A DNA stretch of 64,000 bases. It comes from Lytechinus variegatus. Lineage: Eukaryota; Echinodermata; Echinoidea; Temnopleuroida; Toxopneustidae. Under the pieces are notes generated by a model, which worked only from the letters and a program-made list of their open reading frames with translations, searched no databases and had not been told where the DNA came from. The position numbers and the translations under genes are program-made. Location: the NCBI RefSeq assembly GCF_018143015.1, contig NC_054748.1:20714406-20778405 (forward strand). Reading direction: 5' to 3'. Below, piece by piece: positions 56,736 to 64,000 of this stretch (position 1 is its first letter; every line of letters starts with the position of its first letter).

Positions 56736-58170
56736 TCATTCATTGGAAGTTGCTAGTCTTTCGTGGATCATTTGGGGAAGGATATTTGTAATTCCCAGGC
56801 AAGATTTGGCAGCTTCTACAACAAGGCGTATTCTGTTAGAATGGGTGTGTTCGTGCTCCAAATTATTGATTATAAAAACAATAAAAGCTAGAAAGTCTAA
56901 ACTTTTCATGGCAAAGGTTGTTTTCAGACTATTATTCTTGACTTGGCTATTTCTAGATTCCTCTCCGGACTGTAATGGCGAAACCGTGGAATGTATCTCA
57001 TCCCTAAATGCCATTGGAGTACTAGTTTGGTCTTTGCCAAAAATAAAAGGAGAAGCATTTCCATTTTTTGACTTATGGCTTATTCTTTGGGGTTTTGGTT
57101 TGCCTGTTCTACGTTGAGAGGGAGTATTTCGTTCCTCTTTTTGCGAGGGTGCTTGAACTGTCGCTTGCGCTTGCGCAGAAATGGGTTCTGCTTTTACAGT
57201 GTGGAATTTTTTGGTAGCTTCAGCGTAGGAAATTTTTTCGTTCTGCTTGATTGAGTTTATTTTAACAGCCTCTTTGTATGAGGTACATCCGAGGTATGCT
57301 GCCGAGTGGTTTTGTTTACACCTACAACATTTACGAGTCTCTTTGTTTGGACAATCATCGTAACTATGACCCTCTCCACAGCGCACACAACGTACTTTGT
57401 TTTTGCAACTATCTGCCACGTGTCCAAACATTTGGCATTTGAAACATCTAGGTGGCGGAGGAACATAGTCAAACACTTCATAACGTTCATATGCAAAATA
57501 AAGTTCTTTGGGCACCTCTCTTCTCTCAAAGGTCAAAAGAACCGATGGGGTGTTTTGCAACTCCCCGTCGATTCTTTTCTTGAACCTTTTGACTCCAATG
57601 ACCTTGTCCTTCTTCAATACTTCTAATAATTCTTCGTCTTCAATATCAGTACTTACCTTTATAACTCCTTTTCTTTTCTTCTTATCTGGGTCGTATATCT
57701 GCCTTGATTGCTATTCCTGCAAATTCTGTCATTGACCTCAATTTTTCTGCTTGTTGTTGGTTTTTGCACATAATCTTTAAATCATTTCTTCCTCTTTCAA
57801 TCTTTTGCACTTGCCCTACATTTTCATTTAGAAATTTTGCCCTTTTGATCGGGTTAATTTTAACTACGTTTGATTCTATACCTTCTATGATAATGGTCAA
57901 CCCTTGTTGTTTTACAGGCGAGTCATTAATGGTGCTGATTCTTGCTCTTTTAGGCTTTCTTTGACTACTTCTAACCTTCTTTGGTATAGTATACCATTCT
58001 CCTTCTTCTTCTGTTGTATTTTCTCGAGCTTCGGTAATAGTTTGATCACTAAATACCTCACGGTCAGCCACCATAGGCGATGGTGGGCTGATTCTCTCTT
58101 GCGATTGATATTAAATCGCGCTAGCATAATCTTCATACGCCTCCTCGCCAGAGGAGGCAGAAGTAGCCAT
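56736..58170 (-). pseudogene. LINE ORF1, gag-like with three CCHC knuckles
   Basis: ATG at 58170 starts MATSASSGEEAYEDYASAI and meets TAA 19 codons later in the same frame; the reading continues in that frame (MVADREVFS..) to 57682. A one-base insertion near 57693 (CGACCCAG) shifts it, and the second part (57617-56736) carries CFKCQMFGHVADSC, CVRCGEGHSYDDC and CCRCKQNHSAAYLGC, three zinc knuckles that bind element RNA in relatives. A basic, Ser/Thr/Gln-rich region and an unstructured tail follow. It ends 175 nt before the likely ORF2 start. Confidence 0.82.
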
Positions 58171-58260
58171 TTTGATAAATCACAGACACATTTGTTATTT
58201 GATTTGTTATGGTGGTTAGTGTTATCTATTGGTGCTAATGAATGAATAAATATAAACGCC

Positions 58261-59045
58261 AAATCGGTAAAATCTTACCTTATAGTATGCAAAATATTAA
58301 CAAATCAGAACACGTTAGAGCTCACAGTTTGTGTTTGCGTAACACTGAGTCAGATTTCCAATAAAATTGAAGCTGAAAATGGCTGTAAAGAAGACTTGTC
58401 CAATTGGTCCTGGCTTCCACGTGGGTTGGATAGCCCTTTCGAATTTCCCGCCACTTCCCACCGGGTTAGCTTAACGCTTCGGCGTGTGCACTCTCGTACG
58501 TTCGATCTTAATGAGCGATCCGTGCGAACTTTATCTTCTGCATCCGGGAACTTTATTTAGTTCTCGGATGAGCGAGAGCGACCACTGATCTCTCCATTGT
58601 ACTAAGGGAGAGATCAGTGCTAGCGACCGACGGGTTTCCATTCTCAGTCGTTCTCTGATTGGTCAATTAAGACAGTGCGGTGTCTGTGTGTTCCGTGTGT
58701 GTGATGATGCGAATAGTGCAGTACATGTGTTCGCTGGACGCGCGTTTCCGTTTTACACCCTGGCGAAGGCATTTTCCGGAAAAGTAGCCAAAAAGCGACT
58801 ACTGAAGAGTCTACACACGTCGCTGGTTGCATGCAGCGTGCGACACGGCGAGTCCACCACCGCATGCAATTTGCACAGTTACTGATCAGAGCACAGAGTT
58901 CCTCGGCACTTCATGTACAGAGAGAGCGGCAGTCAGGAGTGAAATCCGAACATGCTTTTGCAGTCGCGTTGTTTATGATAGTTTTTTTTTCTAAAAATAA
59001 ATTATTAACTAAATGAATAGAATGACAGACAAAATCAAAATAAAC
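58261..59045. other. Less AT-rich DNA with a hairpin and CCAAT box; no gene assigned
   Basis: A 13-bp-arm hairpin lies at 58583-58619 (CACTGATCTCTCC and its mirror). An inverted CCAAT box (GATTGGTCAATT) near 58660 precedes a CpG-rich stretch to about 58985. The 61-73 codon frames overlap on both strands and cannot be ranked. It could hold a host promoter or the LINE's 5' UTR. Confidence 0.35.
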
Positions 59046-59049
59046 AGAT

Positions 59050-59732
59050 ACTTATAATGGAAAGACAAATTGAAGTTTGATGGATTGATACACTTAGAAG
59101 CTGCCGAAAGATAGATATAGAAGACTGATAAATAGATAGACAAGATAGACAGATAGATAGATAGATAGAACTAGAGAGAGAGAGAGGTGGATAGATAGAT
59201 AGAAAGAGAGAGAAAGAGGGAGAGATGGATGGATAGATAGATAAATAGAGAGAGGGGGAGAGACAGAGAGGTAGAGGGTGAGGGGGAGAGAGAGAAGGAT
59301 AGATAGATATATATATATAGAGAGAGAGAGAGATGTAGATAGAAATATGGACGGACAAAGAGAAAGAGAGAAAAAAGACAGACAGATGCTATAGAGAAGG
59401 AGAGAGATAGAGAATTTGAGAGACAGATAGATAGATGTTAGATAGATAGAAAGATAAAGAATGAGAGAGACAGAGAAGATAGACAAATTAACAGATAGAT
59501 AGATATATAGATAGAGAGAAACAGAGAAAGATAGACAGGTGGATAGATAGATAGAGAGAGAGAGATATTAAATAGATAATTAAAGAATGAGAGAGACAGA
59601 GAAGATTATTAACAAATTAACAGATAGACAGATACTCTAGTTAAAAATAGATAAATAGAGAGACTGAATAGAGACAGACAGATGGATAGATAGATAGATA
59701 GATAGATGGATAGAGAGATAGATAATATAAAA
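59050..59732. repeat. GATA/GAGA microsatellite
   Basis: About 680 bp of imperfect GATA, GAGA and GACA runs. The Ser/Leu/Ile/Tyr-rich minus-strand frames (107-140 codons) are by-products. Confidence 0.92.
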
Positions 59733-59924
59733 AAGTTGGAAAGTTGCACCACTTGTAATCGGGAGTTGCAGTGCAGTGACCAGTGTGAAGATGTTGGATT
59801 GGATATCATTTTTTCCCGAAATTTTGTGTTTTTTGTAACATGCGTTTGTCCGTCTTTATGGCAAATACATGTAAATTGTAAGTAACAGATCGCGAGAGAA
59901 AGTGTCAACGAGGCGAATGATAAT
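59733..59924 (+). repeat. Duplicated unit, copy A, split by an insertion
   Basis: AAGTTGGAAAGTTGCACC .. GCGAATGATAAT is repeated essentially identically at 63007-63205. Copy A is interrupted after TAAT by the 59925-62071 element and resumes at 62072 (TAATGTCTATCCCCGAG). Confidence 0.9.
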
Positions 59925-62071
59925 GGGTGATTCCATACGTGTCGTACGGGACATTTAGAGAATATTTGACAGTTTTTGACAAGAAAAAACAAAAGTCGGG
60001 CAATATTCCAGTAACTATAGGTGGTCATCAACTGCTACCAGAGTGTAAGAAAAACCAAGACTTAACATGACTTGAATTCACATCCTGTATAATACAGATT
60101 AAAAATAGTAATGTGTCGTACGGACGCAGAAAAAGTGGCTTTTTTAGAAACCTCAAGTTTGTACTCAAAAGTCTGTGAGTTGGGCAGATAAATTTCATAG
60201 AAACTGAACTCAAATTGACACTCAATTACCCAAGAACAAACACATTTATAAAAGAAAGCAAAATAAACATTCATGAATAAATAAAGCAAATTATAATTTT
60301 CGAGAACATTGTGGCGTACGGGACATCTCTAAATTGAAGCCAAACTTTCTTACTTTATGTCACTTTGACTTCTTCAATCACATTATTTGGCTGATGATAA
60401 TGATAATCCCATCAAACTAAGACATTCATTAGGTTAGAAACCGCTATTAGGTAAATATTTCTGTCAATATATCATAAACAAAATAATGTGTCGTACGGGA
60501 CAATTGTGTGTCGTACGGGACACTTCTGTGTCGTACGGGACACTTGTGTGTCGTACGGGACACTTGTGTGTTGTACAGGCACTTGCGTGTTGTACTGGGC
60601 AGCCTGAATAAATAAACATGAACATTTTATCAATCAGAAGGAGCATTATACCCCTAAATTCTTGCTTATTTATGAATAATCTTTTATAAGCAGTCATTCA
60701 GGACAATACAATTAAGTAACCTCAATATATACAATTGGGAGCAATATGTTATAATTTTTTCATGATTGGAAATGTAGTAAGTGTTCACAGCATTTTTACG
60801 AGCTGAAAAACTTCAGGTTTTGTGTGAAGTTATATTTTAGGGAACTAATTGATGATTTCCAAACACTATTTAAACAATAAATGAATGAAACTTTGTATAA
60901 ATTATGGGGCTAAAATGATGATGTTATGATTTTTTTTATATAAAATGTATATCTACATGATATATGTCACAACTGTCATTTTTTTTTTTGCTTTTTTTGG
61001 ACACAATTTTTTTTCTAAAGAAATGCGGTTCTACTTTTCAAACCCATCTGCATTTCCTGAAACCATATGGTTTGTCTTATTTTCCAGATTTTTTTTACAA
61101 CTTGAAAAAAGTAAGGAGTTTCAATACTGTATATAAAAAATAGTGATCATCAAGGGAAGTCCAAATAGATGATCATGATGATTGATATGTATTTTTTTTT
61201 ACATCTTATAATAATTCCACATTAGCATGCAAGAGGGAGTCATCTTCCAGGCTAGGTTGAAATAATTATAAAAGTTTTCTTTTCATGCTCAATGAAAAGA
61301 AATTAACCTGCTCTGATCAGTGAAAATCACCAGTTTAGCTGAGGGGATTCACAAAAGAATAAGCCTACATGAAATCAATTAAAATGTTTAGAATCATGTT
61401 CTGTGGAGATAAACAAAGTACTTTTTCAGTTCACTTTATGTTAAATCAATTAAATGAATTTAAATATGCCTACTATTTATGGTTTCTGAATCCAAATCCT
61501 GCAATTAAATGCATTATTATATTGTGTGTCGTACGGGACATTTTTTAATAGGACAATAATTGAAAAATGAAGGACAGTAATTAGATCCTTATGGGATAAA
61601 TCGATCACCCATGGGTCAAACAAAGAGAAACTCATTTTATGAAATTGCATCATCAAAAATAAAATTGTAGGAAAAACTTTTGCATTGTCATGTGTCGTAC
61701 GGGACATTGCCAAAAATAGGTTCGGAAAAATCAGGGCTGCCCCTATTATGGATCATGAAAATGTTGTAGATATCATTTGGAACCATCAATGATATATTAT
61801 TCTATTGACCTGCAATATTTTCAATCTTCTCTTGCTTTGCAAATAATTGTTTCAGGTGGAATTTGTACTTGACTATTCAAAGAGCAAAATTATTGAAAAT
61901 TTAAAATTCCATTGTTCTCCCCCCAAAAAACTATATCTGTCTTCACTTTTGGTTAAAACTCATAATTTTCATAAAATTTAGGTATCATAGTAAAATATTA
62001 CACTACTTATGACTTATTGAAAGCATGTTGAAATTTATGATATTTTTGAAGTTCTAGTGTGGAATCGCCCT
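59925..62071. mobile_element. 2.15-kb element filled with GTCGTACGGGAC motifs
   Basis: Ends GGGTGATTCCA and TGGAATCGCCC are inverted (one mismatch), with a 4-bp duplication TAAT (59921-59924, 62072-62075). The duplicate unit at 63.0-63.2 kb gives the empty site (ATAATGTCTATCC). The motif GTGTCGTACGGGACA or near variants occurs about ten times: near 59937, 60113, 60311, a cluster at 60488-60580, 61526 and 61692. No transposase; all frames inside, including a Cys/His-rich one at 60464, derive from the motif. Confidence 0.9.
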
Positions 62072-62104
62072 AATGTCTATCCCCGAGATTATTCTTCACT
62101 CAAA

Positions 62105-62255
62105 AGGTGCTCTCAAAATACGACTTTTGGACATGATTTTTTGAAAAAGTCCTTGGAGGGTATCCCCCCTCCCACACCCTCCCCCGCTCGGTCGCTTCGC
62201 TCCCTCGCCGCTGGCGCCCCCCCCCCCTATTTCAAAATCCTGGATCCGCCCCTGA
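62105..62255. repeat. GGTGCTCTCAAAA..GGATCCGCCCCTG repeat, copy 1
   Basis: The body is nearly identical at 63503-63655. It ends GGATCCGCCCCTG, the mirror of CAGGGGCGGATCC, a common terminus of invertebrate MITEs and related to the GGCGGATCC ends at 43 and 48.7 kb. The C-rich middle includes CGGTCGCTTCGCTCCCTCG. Confidence 0.7.
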
Positions 62256-63004
62256 ATGAGATCGGTAATGAAGAGTTTTGTCTTTGTGCGTTTATATTCG
62301 ATACTATCGACTATGATACTTGCCATTTGATAAATCAATACGTTCGAGGGATAATATTGAACTTGTTTTTGAAATATGTACATAATATATAAAAATGCAG
62401 TGTTATATATCACAATGTATATGACTAATGTTTTTGAAATTCATCAAAGTTATTTAAAAATACTTCCCCCACTTTTTACTGATGATACTTGCTCACTCTC
62501 ACAACACAATGATATGTATAAACTTCATTCAAATGGTTTTGTCGCAATAGGCAAGAATCACTGATATTTTTTTTAAAATCATGTACGCATTAGAATGTAA
62601 TCAGATCAACAGCAGAGGAAATTTGCAGTATTTCATAGTTATAGTTGATGATCACCCATCGTAAAGAAAGGGTTTCGAGGAGTGATGGCGTGATCTCAAA
62701 GCTACATTTCTTTTTACCGAGCTAACTTTAGTAACTGTGTGGGTATGGGGTATATTGATATGTGAGTTTGTACATGACCTTCCCGACTTTCCGGGTCTAC
62801 AACCCGGGACGTTCCCATCACGCCAATTAAGTCCCCATCTCATTTCAAACCGTTTCATATAAGCCTTGTAAACTCATGGTTTGTATTTTAAAAATACACA
62901 CACAAACCCACCCATGCATATCAAAAATGAGCCCGGTATACGAGACTGCAAACACAAAGTCCTCACGTTCACAATTACTGATAAGTGATTTCCCTATTAT
63001 CAAA
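62256..63004. other. No gene recognised
   Basis: AT-rich DNA; short inverted phrases CCGGGTCTACAACCCGG near 62800. Nothing with coding support. Confidence 0.3.
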
Positions 63005-63006
63005 TT

Positions 63007-63236
63007 ACAAAAAAAGTTGGAAAGTTGCACCACTTGTAATCGGGAGTTGCAGTGCAGTGACCAGTGTGAAGATGTTGGATTGGATATCATTTTTTCCCGA
63101 AATTTTGTGTTTTTTGTAACATGCGTTTGTCCGTCTTTATGGCAAATACATGTAAATTGTAAGTAACAGATCGCGAGAGAAAGTGTCAACGAGGCGAATG
63201 ATAATGTCTATCCCCGAGATTATTCTTCACTCAAAA
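63007..63236 (+). repeat. Duplicated unit, copy B, uninterrupted
   Basis: Matches copy A across its whole length and through the insertion point (GAATGATAATGTCTATCC) to CACTCAAAA. It is preceded by ATTACAA, not by the GATA tract, so the duplicated block starts at the AAAAAAGTTGG boundary. Confidence 0.9.
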
Positions 63237-63502
63237 ATGAAGCCCTATATCGGGCGCCACGTGCGCAGCATTATCATTCTGCCTTGGTCATGTACGTTTT
63301 CACTGAAATGTATAGGTCAGACATATTTGCATTTAATGTAAACTAACTTTTACACTTTCTGGTAGATTCAGAGGCATATTATCCAGGGCGCCCCAACTAA
63401 GTTTCGCCGAAGCAATCATTCCAACGAATTATCAAGGAGCAAAATTGTATGTTCTTTTATTCATGAAGTTACAATGATTTAAGTGTGCATTTTTCTTCTA
63501 AT

Positions 63503-63655
63503 GGTGCTCTCAAAATACGACTTTTGGACATGATTTTTTGAAAAAGTCCTTGCCATGGGAGGGGGTATCCCCCTCCCACACCCTCCCCCCGCTCGGTCGC
63601 TTCGCTCCCTCGCCGCTGGCGCCCCCCCTATTTCAAAATCCTGGATCCGCCCCTG
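63503..63655. repeat. GGTGCTCTCAAAA..GGATCCGCCCCTG repeat, copy 2
   Basis: Same body and ends as 62105-62255, with a small indel (CCATGG) after GTCCTTG. In copy A's neighbourhood this repeat follows the duplicated unit directly; here about 270 bp of other DNA separate them. Confidence 0.7.
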
Positions 63656-63682
63656 TTAACAGAATGCACTGTATGAAAATGG

Positions 63683-63835
63683 AAACATGCCGGTCAGTTT
63701 ACCGTTTCAGTGTATAATGAAAATTGAAACATGCCGGTCAGTTTACCATATGTTTCAGTGTGTAATTATATGGGAACATGCCGGTCAACTGACCGATAAA
63801 ATATGAAAATGGAAACATGCCGGTCAGCTAGTGTA
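63683..63835 (+). repeat. Tandem array with CATGCCGGTCAG core
   Basis: CATGCCGGTCA starts at 63686, 63730, 63777 and 63816 (spacing 44, 47 and 39 bp), most often within GGAAACATGCCGGTCAGTTT; TTTCAGTGT also recurs. One unit contains the palindrome CGGTCAACTGACCG. Spacers are diverged. The array may be the edge of another element that runs past the window. Confidence 0.8.
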
Positions 63836-64000
63836 ACACTTAATAAGATGATAGTGGTGTAGCGTGGTGATTGTTAGTGTTACAGGTCAAGATCCAAGAC
63901 AAATCAATAGTCTGTCACACAGTGATTATAGTTCATTAGCATTTATTCTAATGATGATAAATACTAATCAAGGATGAAGATATATACACAGTAGGAAATA

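Larger units (their letters stand above)
52545..58260 (-). mobile_element. Non-LTR retrotransposon with RNase H (I/Nimb-like)
   Basis: Two ORFs on the minus strand: a CCHC zinc-knuckle ORF1 and an ORF2 with APE endonuclease, reverse transcriptase and RNase H. RNase H together with a CCHC ORF1 points to the I-related groups rather than CR1 or Jockey. The 3' end is A-rich (about 52545-52575). Frameshifts in both ORFs and a stop in ORF1 make it inactive. The exact 5' edge is not defined; 58260 is just upstream of the ORF1 start. Confidence 0.85.

Noticed and set aside
58688..59016. Two 61-65 codon plus-strand ORFs in a CpG-rich stretch
   Set aside because: Overlapping frames on both strands with no recognisable domain or splice context.
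59035..60031. Minus-strand ORFs of 107-140 codons rich in Ser/Leu/Ile
   Set aside because: Products of the GATA/GAGA microsatellite; the part beyond it is the duplicated non-coding unit.
60464..60697. Cys/His-containing ORF that looks finger-like
   Set aside because: The apparent spacing comes from tandem GTGTCGTACGGGACA repeats, not from a protein domain.
63683..63835. Repeat-spacer array resembling CRISPR
   Set aside because: Only four imperfect units of uneven spacing, in animal DNA with no cas genes.

Overview
This window reads as animal nuclear DNA that is very rich in repeats. It most likely comes from an echinoderm, probably a sea urchin, but the species cannot be fixed from the sequence alone. 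Signs of this are AT-rich DNA with introns and GT..AG splice sites, two non-LTR retrotransposons (one with a 2A ribosome-skipping motif of the kind known from sea-urchin LINEs), tRNA-derived SINEs, a Tc1 element, and many non-autonomous DNA transposons with clear inverted ends and target-site duplications. There are no bacterial operons, ribosome binding sites or CRISPR arrays. Most long open frames come from microsatellites or sit inside repeats.

Layout. 0-3.7 kb: a possible LTR, a 1.74-kb hAT-type element with an 8-bp target duplication, and a small element built from CCGAAGG motifs. 3.8-11.8 kb: two dense, inward-facing arrays of TGAGTCA/TGACTCA heptamers enclose about 8 kb that holds a decayed multi-exon gene on the minus strand; the right end abuts a perfect 56-nt-arm palindrome. 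12-17 kb: a LINE fragment, SINEs, two small MITEs, and a TATA promoter with a signal-peptide first exon (minus). 17-21.6 kb: a nearly full-length LINE with a 2A peptide, PHD-like finger, endonuclease and reverse transcriptase, apparently inserted into a SINE. 24.4-26.3 kb: a second hAT-type element. 27.1-28.1 kb: the best host gene, an intronless Ig-domain membrane protein (minus). 28.7-30.1 kb: a decayed coding segment of an unrecognised family (a second copy lies at 45.6-46.7 kb) and a TA-flanked element.

31.1-38.3 kb is a giant inverted repeat whose arms are tandem arrays of about 160-190 bp, later hit by a 1.2-kb TTAA element, a SINE and a 600-bp TTAA element. 38.5-40.3 kb is a dead Tc1 transposon. 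43-48.8 kb is a second large inverted repeat built on a GCGCGAAGCGCGAGC-type motif. 49-52.5 kb is less repetitive, with hairpins, a 52-codon ORF and promoter/first-exon candidates. 52.5-58.3 kb is a LINE with CCHC gag-like ORF1 and endonuclease-RT-RNase H ORF2 (minus), disabled by frameshifts. 59-64 kb holds GATA microsatellites, a 2.15-kb element filled with a GTCGTACGGGAC motif whose empty site lies in the same window, and the start of a further tandem array.

Few genes here look functional: the Ig protein, and possibly the first exons near 15.8 and 51.0 kb. The recurring theme is mobile elements without a transposase, each saturated with its own short near-palindromic motif, nested in one another.
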